Shown here in pieces: positions 45,176-52,901 of a stretch of 64,000 nucleotides of DNA (position 1 is its first letter; every line of letters starts with the position of its first letter). The translations under genes were made by a program, and so were the position numbers. Source of the DNA: an uncultured Ruminococcus sp. (GTDB taxonomy: Bacteria > Bacillota > Clostridia > Lachnospirales > Lachnospiraceae); contig FMEL01000012.1 in NCBI GenBank assembly GCA_900066355.1, positions 70,042 to 134,041 of the forward strand, written 5' to 3'. Under the pieces are notes generated by a model. That model had not been told where the DNA came from. It saw nothing but the letters and a program-made list of their open reading frames with translations, and ran no database searches.

Positions 45176-47179
45176 ATGAAAGAACATAAGCGATATAATA
45201 TTGGAATTCTGATTGGTGGTGTACATACATACTTTCCGAAGGAACACATCCTTGGAATTGCAGAGGCAGCAGAAGAACTGGATGTCAATGTCTGTTTCTT
45301 TCTCGGAACGCAGACAAAAGATTTTTTCGAGGATATGCTTGGTGGAACTCATAAAAATTCCTTTGACTATCAATTTAATACGATTCACGATTACAGTCTG
45401 ATCGGTGGACTTGACGGGTTGATCATCAATTATGGTACACTTGGGCTTCAGCTGAAAAACGAAAGCGCCGAGCAGTTTGCACTGAAATTTAATTCTATTC
45501 CGACAGTATTTCTCACAGAAATCGTGCATGAGCCAAACTGCCATTCGCTGATCTGTGACAACAAACAGGGAATCCGGCTGGTTATGGCGCACCTGATTGA
45601 GGAACATCATTGCAGCAATATTCTTTTTGTATCCGGACCGGCGCAGAATACCGATGCAAAAGAGCGAAAAGCCACCTATTTTGAAATGATGGAAAAATAT
45701 CATCTTCCGGTCAGTGACAAGATGATTGCACAGGGTGATTATTCCGAGTTTGTTGACCGTCAGGTAGATCAGCTTCTTGATGATAATCCGAATGCCGAGG
45801 CAATTGTATTTGCCAACGATGAAATGGCATTTGCCGGTTACCGTGTATGTGAAAAGCGTGGACTGAAAGTAGGAAAAGATATCCTGATCACCGGATTTGA
45901 TGACTGCGAGCGGGCATCGGGCATGGACCCTGCACTTACAACCGTTGTGCAGGATGGTGTTCTGATGGGCAGAATGGCGGTCTATGATCTGATTTATAAG
46001 CTTGACGGAAAGGATGCATTGTCAAGACGTGTCCCGGTTTCTCTGTGTGTCAGGGAGTCCTGTGGATGTCAGGAAAAAAACGGCAAAACACAGAATACAC
46101 CACTGAATCTTGTCGATCAGATACATAAATTAAACCGTGCCATTACAAATATGAAACTGGAACTGATCAATTTTCAGAGAAAGTCCTGGTTTATTCCGTC
46201 TCTTGCACGAACTTTAAATGACTGCATGGATGATGAACATGCTTTTCTTTTGGAAGCGATGGAAAATATGCGGGAACTTCGGACTAAATGTACTTATCTT
46301 TTCCTGTTGGACGAGCCTGTTGTCTATCGCAAAGATGAGGAGTGGAAATGTCCAGAGAATCTGCGTCTTGCAGCATATTACAAAAAAGAAGAAGTGGATG
46401 CATTTCATCTTTATGACCGTCCGCCGGTTTCAAAAGAAGGTGGAATCTGTCAGCTTATGGAGGATGGAGAGAGACATCAGTTTATGATTTTTTTGCTGTT
46501 TTCCGGCGAAAGACAGTACGGCTTACTGGCATGTGATATTCAGCAGGAAGAATTTCCGTTCTTCTATGTGATCAGTCTGCAGATCGGGCTCTCTCTCCGC
46601 TATCTTGAAATAAGTAAGGCAGAAGCGGCGAGACGCCGTGAGATGACGAAAGACCTTGAGGTGATCCGGGAACGTAATCGGATTCTGGGTATCATGTCTG
46701 CGAATGATGAGCTGACCGGCCTTTTGAATCTCAGAGGATTTACAGAAGAAGCAAAAAAATTCTGTCATGAAGAGCAGGAACAGCGTGCTTATATGATCTG
46801 CGGAGATCTTGACCATCTGAAAGAGATCAATGATAACTGGGGACATCCGGCAGGAAACTTTGCACTTCGAAGTGTGGCGGAGATTCTGAGAGGATGCATT
46901 CGAAGCGATGACGTTCTGGCGCGTGTGGGCGGAGATGAATTTCTGATTCTTCTGAAATGTACCGAAGAAGGGTATCAGGAAATATTCCGTAAACGTGTGA
47001 AAGATGCCTGCACATATTTTAATGAAAAATCAGATAAACCTTTTCTGGTGGAGATCTCTCTCGGAATCGCTGAGTTTTGCTCCGGGCCGCAGACGGATAT
47101 TCAGCAGGTGATCGCGACAGCAGATCAGTTTCTCTACGAAGCAAAGAAACATCGGCGGAAGTCTATACGGCGACCGTAA
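45176..47179 (+). CDS. Cytoplasmic diguanylate cyclase with LacI-type ligand-binding sensor
   Basis: The 667-residue protein has an N-terminal periplasmic-binding-protein fold like LacI/GalR sensors (about 8-290; FVSGPAQNTDAKERK, IVFANDEMAFAGY, ILITGFDDCERASGM) but no DNA-binding headpiece and no signal peptide. A middle region (about 310-480) and a coiled linker lead to a GGDEF domain with DELTGLLNLRGF and VGGDEF near residue 584. It should make cyclic di-GMP in response to a small molecule, probably a sugar. ATG at 45176 has GAGGGGTG at 45162-45169. Confidence 0.88.
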   Translation: MKEHKRYNIGILIGGVHTYFPKEHILGIAEAAEELDVNVCFFLGTQTKDFFEDMLGGTHKNSFDYQFNTIHDYSLIGGLDGLIINYGTLGLQLKNESAEQFALKFNSIPTVFLTEIVHEPNCHSLICDNKQGIRLVMAHLIEEHHCSNILFVSGPAQNTDAKERKATYFEMMEKYHLPVSDKMIAQGDYSEFVDRQVDQLLDDNPNAEAIVFANDEMAFAGYRVCEKRGLKVGKDILITGFDDCERASGMDPALTTVVQDGVLMGRMAVYDLIYKLDGKDALSRRVPVSLCVRESCGCQEKNGKTQNTPLNLVDQIHKLNRAITNMKLELINFQRKSWFIPSLARTLNDCMDDEHAFLLEAMENMRELRTKCTYLFLLDEPVVYRKDEEWKCPENLRLAAYYKKEEVDAFHLYDRPPVSKEGGICQLMEDGERHQFMIFLLFSGERQYGLLACDIQQEEFPFFYVISLQIGLSLRYLEISKAEAARRREMTKDLEVIRERNRILGIMSANDELTGLLNLRGFTEEAKKFCHEEQEQRAYMICGDLDHLKEINDNWGHPAGNFALRSVAEILRGCIRSDDVLARVGGDEFLILLKCTEEGYQEIFRKRVKDACTYFNEKSDKPFLVEISLGIAEFCSGPQTDIQQVIATADQFLYEAKKHRRKSIRRP

Positions 47180-47201
47180 GAATTTAGATCAGTTTTGATA
47201 T

Positions 47202-47240
47202 AACAGACATTATCTGTGTGCAACAGGTAGTGTCTGTTTT
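47202..47240 (+). terminator. Terminator of the diguanylate cyclase gene
   Basis: AACAGACATTATCT and AGGTAGTGTCTGTT form an imperfect stem, followed by TTTT. Confidence 0.8.
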
Positions 47241-47245
47241 TTATG

Positions 47246-47286
47246 TAATAGGAAATTACTCCGCAATGTTCCAATAACGTAGAAAT
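47246..47286. repeat. Dispersed palindromic repeat, copy 2
   Basis: ATTACTCCGCAATGTTCC followed by AATAACGTAGAAA repeats the right half of the element at 41771. The left arm (TATGTAATAGGAAATTAC) is an imperfect partner. As in copy 1, it sits immediately after a gene terminator. Confidence 0.65.
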
Positions 47287-47356
47287 TTGATGACAGAAGT
47301 CCATAATGGACTAAAGAAAGGGAGGAAATTATAAGAAGCAAAAAAGAATGAAAAAA

Positions 47357-47605
47357 TTATTTTAATTTAATCAGATCTTTGAAAAAGTCCCCCACTTCGC
47401 AGTGAAAGATATCTGCCAGTGCCATCAACTCGCTTACCTTGATATTCATGCGGTTGGTTTCAATCTTGGCATAGCTGCTTTTGGAGATTGGGAGACCCAT
47501 CAGATTCATGCGGGCAATTACCTGCTCCTGTGTGAGTTTATTCTGGTAGCGCATCTTCTGGATGTTGCTGCCAATGCTCATGTCCATTCTGATTTTCTGT
47601 ATCAT
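47357..47605 (-). CDS. XRE-family helix-turn-helix regulator
   Basis: The 82-residue protein is a single HTH domain: IGSNIQKMRYQNKLTQEQVI, then ARMNLMGLPISKSSYAKIET and a tail VSELMALADIFHCEVGDFF. The start at 47605 follows a GGGGAT site on the minus strand. An upstream ATG at 47617 is possible. It is transcribed away from the 47771 gene. The interval between them holds two matching palindromic sites that it probably binds. Confidence 0.88.
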   Translation of the reverse strand: MIQKIRMDMSIGSNIQKMRYQNKLTQEQVIARMNLMGLPISKSSYAKIETNRMNIKVSELMALADIFHCEVGDFFKDLIKLK

Positions 47606-47626
47606 AATTATCCCCATATCCTGATA

Positions 47627-47701
47627 TTTCGTAATAAAGAAACATCTATGTATTGATGATATCGAGGAATTTCGTTATAATGTTTCGTAATAAGGAAACA
47701 T
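47627..47701. promoter_or_regulatory. Promoter flanked by two operator copies
   Basis: TTTCGTAATAAAGAAACAT (47627-47645) and TTTCGTAATAAGGAAACAT (47683-47701) differ at one base and each has TTTC/GAAA symmetry. Between them lies a near-consensus rightward promoter, TTGATG (47653-47658) and TATAAT (47676-47681), spaced 17 bases. The second site starts 2 bases after the -10, so binding should block transcription of the 47771 gene. Confidence 0.75.
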
Positions 47702-47770
47702 TTGCCGCTATAGCACAAAGGAAAAGCTAACGGTGAAAGTTTTTTTGTATGGACGTGTGGAGGAGAAAAA

Positions 47771-48265
47771 ATGAATAAGGACTGGGGAAAAGCAATTGCA
47801 CAGCTTTGCGTCATAGCACAGAACAATACGGACTTGAAAGAGCCTGTATTACAGTATGTGGAGTTTATGAAAACAATATACGGTATAGATGGAGCGGATT
47901 TTCTGGATATCTACAGAGAATGGGAACGAAGTGGGGAGATTGTGGATAAACGTGAAAAAGTGAGCTGTACCGGTCTGGAAAATATGGAAAAGAACTTGTA
48001 CCCGAAGAGTATGGACGGGCTGTGTCGGCTATATGATGAAGGAATACTGGAAGAAGACGCATTTTGCGAGACTTTGTTTGAAGAAGATTATGAGATAAAG
48101 AATGGGACTGATGGAAAATTTATTGGATTTTATCCGCAGTATCCAGGATGTATCGGCTTTGCGGACAGTAGAGAAATGCTGGATATGAAAATGCAGAAAT
48201 CCCTGAAAAACTGGATCAGAGCGGCATATATTCTCTGGAAAGAGAATAAGATTCTTGTGAAATAA
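47771..48265 (+). CDS. Protein with HicB-like C-terminal domain
   Basis: The 164-residue protein has an uncharacterised N-terminal part (about 1-110) and a C-terminal part (about 115-157) resembling HicB: IGFYPQYPGCIGFADSREML, then a helix KMQKSLKNWIRAAYILW. HicB proteins are antitoxins with a partial RNase H fold, usually beside a HicA toxin, but no HicA-like frame is adjacent. An XRE regulator is divergent. GTGGAGGAG precedes the ATG. Confidence 0.65.
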   Translation: MNKDWGKAIAQLCVIAQNNTDLKEPVLQYVEFMKTIYGIDGADFLDIYREWERSGEIVDKREKVSCTGLENMEKNLYPKSMDGLCRLYDEGILEEDAFCETLFEEDYEIKNGTDGKFIGFYPQYPGCIGFADSREMLDMKMQKSLKNWIRAAYILWKENKILVK

Positions 48266-48283
48266 AAAGCAGGAGGGAGCTGT

Positions 48284-49390
48284 TTGGCAGCGTATCGGCG
48301 TTTTGTAGCATATGTGTATGAATACCGAAAAGACAAAAAAGGGGTAAACTGTGGATTCGTGCGGATTGAAGCATGGAGGAATGTATGCAGGATAGAACTG
48401 CATCTTCTGTGTCCGGGGCTGGTTTCGGGCTCAGAATGCAGTGTTTATGGATTTGTCCGGAAAGATGAAGGTATAGACGGAATCCTTCTTGGTGTGTGTG
48501 AGACAGCAAAAGAAGGGATTAATTGCATACTGGAGAGCTCTGTTGAACATATGGGGGACAGTGAACATTCCCTGGAGGAAATGGGAGGAATGATCATTAC
48601 GACTGACCAGGGTGGATTTTTCGGAACAGAGTGGGATGATATGCCAATCCGACCAGAAAAATTCAGGGTTGTTCCGAGAATAGAGGAGAATATGTCGGAA
48701 AGTGCAGCGTCAGATGGAAAGGCAGAAACTGATGAGACGGTGAAATCCGGCAAAGATGAAAAAAATAGCAGAACAGAAAGCAAAGAAGATAAAGAACATC
48801 CGAAGAAAGATAAGTCAGCTGCAGAAATAGCAGACACAGAGAAGCAGAAAGCAGAAGCTGCACAGACAGAAGTGAAGACACCGGAGAGTCAGGAACTCCA
48901 CACACAGTCAGTGACAGAGCCGGACAGTACATTAGTTCAAAATTCTGAAACAGTATCGCCGGATCAGGAAGCGAGGAATGTGCAGGAGAAGAAATCACCG
49001 GATCGAAAACCACAGGAGCAAAAGTCTCAGAACTCTCGTAGATGCGGAACTCCGTGTGAAGTGTTTCAGGATGGAGAATTGCATGACTGTCATAAAATAT
49101 CTCCACAGGATCTTTGCAGTATGGGACGGCGAACCTGCCTTCTGCGAAATAATCGTTTCGTCCAGTATGGCTATTATCATTTCGGACATCTTCTACTGTG
49201 TCAGAACCACTGTGGTCAGCCGGTACTCGGCGTACCGGGAAGATATGATCAGCAGGAGAGGTTTATGGCGAATATGTTTGGCTTCCCATATTTCAAAGAA
49301 AGCAGCGAGATTCAGGTGGCGGGCGGCAAAGGCGGCTACTGGTACCGCCTAATCGATTCCACGAATCCCAACAACGGGAATGGTTGTTAA
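48284..49390 (+). CDS. DUF6128-like protein
   Basis: The 368-residue protein has an N-terminal domain (about 1-125) starting RRFVAYVYEYRKDKKGVNCG, a highly charged Lys/Glu/Ser-rich spacer (about 130-260) and a C-terminal Cys-containing domain (about 265-360: LRNNRFVQYGYYHFGHLLLC, LGVPGRYDQQERFMANMFGF). There is no signal peptide or membrane helix. This arrangement fits DUF6128 proteins of Lachnospiraceae, whose function is unknown. The start is TTG with AGGAGGG at 48271-48277. The 3' end overlaps the opposite radical SAM gene by 42 bases. Confidence 0.7.
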   Translation: MAAYRRFVAYVYEYRKDKKGVNCGFVRIEAWRNVCRIELHLLCPGLVSGSECSVYGFVRKDEGIDGILLGVCETAKEGINCILESSVEHMGDSEHSLEEMGGMIITTDQGGFFGTEWDDMPIRPEKFRVVPRIEENMSESAASDGKAETDETVKSGKDEKNSRTESKEDKEHPKKDKSAAEIADTEKQKAEAAQTEVKTPESQELHTQSVTEPDSTLVQNSETVSPDQEARNVQEKKSPDRKPQEQKSQNSRRCGTPCEVFQDGELHDCHKISPQDLCSMGRRTCLLRNNRFVQYGYYHFGHLLLCQNHCGQPVLGVPGRYDQQERFMANMFGFPYFKESSEIQVAGGKGGYWYRLIDSTNPNNGNGC

Positions 49391-50053
49391 AAGAATTTTA
49401 CGAAAATGTTCCAGTTCTTCCAGAGAATAACTGCTGAAACCGGGCTGCAGGACTTCTTCGGAGTCCCTGTATGCCTGGAGATAGTAGCCCCTGGCTCCTT
49501 TTAACCACTGACCGATGCGGACGAAATCTTCTTCATTGTGAAGCTCTTTGACAACGGTTGTCCGGAATTCATAATCAAGATTTCCGTGAAGCAGAAAATC
49601 AACTGTCTCACGTACAGCATCCAGTGGAGGATGCAGCAGGCCGGACAGAGAAGGATAATTTTCCGGACAGGCTTTGATGTCCACAGCAGCTTTCTGGATC
49701 AGACCTTTATCAGCAAGATTTTTCAAAATTTCCGGATGCGTGCCGTTTGTGTCAAGCTTGACAGAATAACCGAGATCGTGGATTTTCTGTATAAAGTCTT
49801 CAAGGTCAGGAGAAAGCGTTGGTTCGCCGCCGGAGATACAGACACCTTCAAGGATTCCCTGACGCCTTTTTAAGAAAGAAAGAACTTGTTCTTCCGGAAT
49901 CTCAGGTTCTGCTGCCGGATTTAATACGAGAGCGCTGTTCTGGCAGAACGGGCAGCGGAAATTGCAGTGTCCCAGAAAGATCGTTGCGGCGATTCGTCCG
50001 GGATAATCAAGTAAAGTTGTTTTGTTTAAACCATGTATTTTAGGCATGTTCAT
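49349..50053 (-). CDS. NrdG-like radical SAM activating enzyme
   Basis: The 234-residue protein has the radical SAM cluster motif CNFRCPFCQNS (about 30-40), the glycine-rich ISGGEPTLSPDL and the family start IHGLNKTTLLDYPGRIAATI. It resembles the activating components of anaerobic ribonucleotide reductase (NrdG2 type). No nrdD is nearby, so the substrate protein is encoded elsewhere and the exact partner is uncertain. Confidence 0.85.
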   Translation of the reverse strand: MNMPKIHGLNKTTLLDYPGRIAATIFLGHCNFRCPFCQNSALVLNPAAEPEIPEEQVLSFLKRRQGILEGVCISGGEPTLSPDLEDFIQKIHDLGYSVKLDTNGTHPEILKNLADKGLIQKAAVDIKACPENYPSLSGLLHPPLDAVRETVDFLLHGNLDYEFRTTVVKELHNEEDFVRIGQWLKGARGYYLQAYRDSEEVLQPGFSSYSLEELEHFRKILLTTIPVVGIRGID

Positions 50054-50100
50054 ACTTCCTGTCTATCTGAAATTTATAGGTCTATTCTAATTTTTATTCA

Positions 50101-50129
50101 TTGATTTTGCAACCGGCATTTACTATACT
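50101..50129 (+). promoter_or_regulatory. Promoter of tadA
   Basis: TTGATT (50101-50106) and TATACT (50124-50129) are 17 bases apart, 51 bases before the start. Confidence 0.65.
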
Positions 50130-50180
50130 GGATAAAACAGGACGATAGTTCGAAAGAATTGCGATTTGGAGGAAATCCCT

Positions 50181-50696
50181 TTGACAGAACAGGAAAAATA
50201 TATGAAAGAAGCTATCCGGCAGGCCCAAAAGGCACGCGTACTGGAAGAAGTGCCGATCGGATGCGTGATCGTTTCGGATGGTAAGATCATAGCAAGAGGC
50301 TATAATCGGAGAAACACAGACAAAAATACGCTGTCCCATGCGGAACTGAATGCAATACGAAAAGCAAGCAAAAAACTTGGTGACTGGCGTCTGGAAGGGT
50401 GTACCATGTATGTGACACTTGAGCCGTGTCAGATGTGCGCCGGTGCATTGGTGCAGTCAAGAATTGATGAAGTTGTGATCGGCAGTATGAATCCGAAGGC
50501 GGGATGTGCAGGATCGGTGTTGAACCTTCTGGAGGTGGAAGGCTTTAACCATAAAGTCAAAATCACGCGGGGCGTTTTGGAAGAAGAATGTTCTACCATG
50601 CTCTCGGATTTTTTTAAAGAGCTTCGTGAAAAGAAAAAACGCCTGAAAATGCTGGCAAAACAGCAGGCACAGGAAGCTGTGGACGGGGACAGATAA
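50181..50696 (+). CDS. tadA: tRNA-specific adenosine deaminase
   Basis: The 171-residue enzyme converts A34 to inosine in tRNA-Arg(ACG). Zinc-site motifs are SHAELNAI (catalytic His-Ala-Glu) and EPCQMCAGA. The TTG at 50181 is chosen because GGAGG at 50168-50172 is 8 bases upstream. An in-frame TTG at 50166 lies before that site. Confidence 0.94.
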   Translation: MTEQEKYMKEAIRQAQKARVLEEVPIGCVIVSDGKIIARGYNRRNTDKNTLSHAELNAIRKASKKLGDWRLEGCTMYVTLEPCQMCAGALVQSRIDEVVIGSMNPKAGCAGSVLNLLEVEGFNHKVKITRGVLEEECSTMLSDFFKELREKKKRLKMLAKQQAQEAVDGDR

Positions 50697-50770
50697 ACGT
50701 CTGAACACTTGTTTTTTGCCGGAAAAGTGATATGATGATAACAGTTTAATGAACGAGGAGGAATTTTGAA

Positions 50771-51208
50771 ATGACACTGGAAGCATTAAGAAAAGACATG
50801 GTCGCAGCCATGAAAGCAAAAGATAAAACGACAAAGGATGCAGTTTCTTCTCTTGTATCCGCCGTCAAAAAAGCTGCCATCGATGAAGGCTGCCGGGAAG
50901 ATGTGCCTGAAGCACTTGTTGATCGTGTGATTTTGAAAGAAATGAAGACCGTAAAAGAACAGCTGGATACCTGCCCGGAAAGCCGTGATGACCTTCGTGC
51001 AGAATATCAGGCAAGATATGATGTAATTGCGAAATATGCACCACAGCAGATGAGCGCAGATGAGATCCGTACTTATCTTGAAGGAAAATTTGCCGAAGTT
51101 CTTGCAACAAAGAACAAAGGCCAGATCATGAAAGCAGTTATGGGAGATCTGAAAGGCAAAGCAGACGGCAAACTGATCAATCAGGTCGTTGCTGAAATCT
51201 GCAAATAA
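50771..51208 (+). CDS. GatB/YqeY-domain protein
   Basis: The 145-residue all-helical protein is of the YqeY type, related to the tail domain of GatB amidotransferase. Typical segments are LRKDMVAAMKAKDKTTKDAV, YAPQQMSADEI and GQIMKAVMGDLKGKADG. It is probably tRNA-associated, but its function is not defined. A promoter-like TTGTTT/TATGAT pair (50709/50731) and an AACGAGGAGGA site precede it. Confidence 0.9.
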   Translation: MTLEALRKDMVAAMKAKDKTTKDAVSSLVSAVKKAAIDEGCREDVPEALVDRVILKEMKTVKEQLDTCPESRDDLRAEYQARYDVIAKYAPQQMSADEIRTYLEGKFAEVLATKNKGQIMKAVMGDLKGKADGKLINQVVAEICK

Positions 51209-51243
51209 AGGCCGGCAGGCCGCTGAGCTGCCAATATGAATAA

Positions 51244-51285
51244 TACCCTCCTTACCGGGAAGAACCGGCCGGGAGGGTGTTTTTT
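51244..51285 (+). terminator. Terminator of the YqeY gene
   Basis: ACCCTCC...GGAGGGT with an inner CCGG/CCGG pairing forms the hairpin, followed by TTTTTT. Confidence 0.85.
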
Positions 51286-51288
51286 GTG

Positions 51289-51328
51289 GATAAAAAAATA
51301 CTCCGTGGAAATGATATCCACAGAGTAT
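51289..51328 (-). terminator. Terminator of the SRP RNA
   Basis: On the minus strand ATACTCTGTGGA and TCCACGGAGTAT form a stem followed by seven T, just beyond the RNA 3' end. Confidence 0.88.
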
Positions 51329-51344
51329 GAAAAAATCTCTTTTT

Positions 51345-51606
51345 CCGCGCGCCGCACCTCGAAATGTTCCCATGGACGTTACCTTTACAGTTAACTCGGC
51401 CCAGGCACCCTCACGGCACACAAGAGCTTCTGCTTAGTGCTGCTGCATTCCTGCCCTGACACGGTTCACAGATTCCTGTTGCGTGAGACCCAAACGTCAA
51501 CGCCACTTATAAAGGGCAGCTCCACAGGAGACAAACCTCAGATTGGCATCACCCCTGCTGTAGCGGATTGCAGGTACAGGGCACCGCTATCTCCCCGGCT
51601 GCGCGG
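51345..51606 (-). ncRNA. ffs: Signal recognition particle RNA, large form with Alu domain
   Basis: Read on the minus strand, the 262-base RNA starts CCGCGCAGCCGGGGAGATAG, contains GGTGCCCTGTACCTGCAATC (Alu domain) and the helix 8 region GTGTCAGGGCAGGAA...GCAGCACTAAGC, and ends by pairing with its 5' end (CCGCGC/GCGCGG). This is the long Gram-positive form. It has a consensus promoter and its own terminator. Confidence 0.95.
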
Positions 51607-51612
51607 ACTTTA

Positions 51613-51641
51613 AGTATAGACGATTTTTGAATACTTGTCAA
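51613..51641 (-). promoter_or_regulatory. Promoter of the SRP RNA
   Basis: On the minus strand TTGACA and TATACT are 17 bases apart, 7 bases before the RNA. The -35 overlaps the -35 of the opposite pfk promoter. Confidence 0.9.
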
Positions 51642-51664
51642 GTGGGGGTAAAGTATTATATAAT
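51635..51664 (+). promoter_or_regulatory. Promoter of pfk
   Basis: TTGTCA (51635-51640) and TATAAT (51659-51664) are 18 bases apart. The -35 is the other strand of the SRP RNA -35, since CTTGTCAAG is shared. Confidence 0.75.
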
Positions 51665-51758
51665 AGTAGACAAATATGGTTACTGTTCACAGGTAATATC
51701 CCGCGAGGTAACGGCATACCACTTTGTGCAGATGTGCACAGTAAGGAGGAAATGTACT

Positions 51759-52841
51759 ATGATCAAAAGAATTGGTTTATTAACAAGCGGTGGTGACTGC
51801 CAGGCGCTGAATGCTACTATGAGAGGTGTGGTAAAGGCACTGTCAAACGCAGTAGATGACCTTGAGGTTTATGGTTTTGATGATGGATATAAAGGACTGA
51901 TCTATGGCAAATACCGGATGCTGAGTGCTAGGGATTTTTCCGGTATCCTGACCCGTGGAGGCACGATCCTCGGTACATCCCGTCAGCCGTTTAAACTGAT
52001 GCGTGTACCGGACGAAAAAGGTCTCGATAAGGTGGAAGCCATGAAGCAGACGTATTACAAACTGTGTCTGGACTGCCTCGTGATCCTTGGTGGCAATGGT
52101 ACACAGAAGACTGCAAACCTTCTCCGTGAAGAAGGGCTGAACATCATCCATCTTCCGAAGACCATCGACAATGATATCTTCGGAACTGATATGACTTTTG
52201 GTTTCCAGAGCGCAGTGAATATTGCTACAAATGCAATCGACTGCATCCACACGACAGCTACCTCACACGGCCGCGTATTTATCGTTGAGATCATGGGACA
52301 TAAGGTTGGAAGCCTGACACTTCATGCAGGCATTGCAGGCGGTGCGGACATTATCCTGATTCCTGAGATTCCTTACGACATCAAGAAAGTCTGCGAAGCC
52401 ATCGAGAAACGTAACAAAGCAGGTAAGCGCTTTACGATCCTCGCTGTTGCAGAAGGCGCAATCTCCAAAGAGGACGCAGAACTTCCGAAGAAAAAATACA
52501 AAGAAAAACTCGAAGCAAGGGCAAAGAAATATCCGTCTGTTTCCTATGAGATTGCAGATCAGATCAATCAGACTATGGGAAGTGAAGTCCGCGTAACAGT
52601 CCCTGGACATATTCAGCGAGGCGGAGAACCGTGTCCGTATGACCGCGTACTTTCTACCAGAATCGGTGCCGGTGCAGCAGAAGCAATCCTTGACGGAGAA
52701 TACGGAATCATGATCGGTGTCATCAATGGCAAGATTAAGAGAGTTCCGCTTGCAGACTGCGCAGGCAAACTTAAGATGGTTTCACCGAAAGACCAGATTG
52801 TCAAAGCTGCCAAACAGATCGGAATCAGCTTCGGTGACTGA
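51759..52841 (+). CDS. pfkA: 6-phosphofructokinase, GGNGT variant
   Basis: The 360-residue glycolytic enzyme has the N-terminal LTSGGDCQALNATMRG, the catalytic PKTIDNDIFGTD and VTVPGHIQRGGEPCPYDR. The phosphoryl-donor loop reads LGGNGTQKTA, where ATP-dependent enzymes have GGDGS and PPi-dependent ones GGDD, so the Mg-binding Asp is Asn and donor preference is uncertain. The ATG at 51759 with AAGGAGGA is preferred over an upstream frame that runs from the promoter. Confidence 0.9.
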   Translation: MIKRIGLLTSGGDCQALNATMRGVVKALSNAVDDLEVYGFDDGYKGLIYGKYRMLSARDFSGILTRGGTILGTSRQPFKLMRVPDEKGLDKVEAMKQTYYKLCLDCLVILGGNGTQKTANLLREEGLNIIHLPKTIDNDIFGTDMTFGFQSAVNIATNAIDCIHTTATSHGRVFIVEIMGHKVGSLTLHAGIAGGADIILIPEIPYDIKKVCEAIEKRNKAGKRFTILAVAEGAISKEDAELPKKKYKEKLEARAKKYPSVSYEIADQINQTMGSEVRVTVPGHIQRGGEPCPYDRVLSTRIGAGAAEAILDGEYGIMIGVINGKIKRVPLADCAGKLKMVSPKDQIVKAAKQIGISFGD

Positions 52842-52901
52842 GACACTTAAGATCAATTTATTAAAAATAAATTCCTGTAGTGACAGGAGAGGAGTGTATT
52901 C

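Noticed and set aside
47318..47356. Small gene after a GGGAGGAAA site
   Set aside because: The nearest start gives only a five-residue frame (MKKLF), so it is at most a relic.
50786..51421. 211-codon minus-strand frame across yqeY and the SRP RNA
   Set aside because: It is antisense to yqeY and runs into a structured RNA. No coding features.
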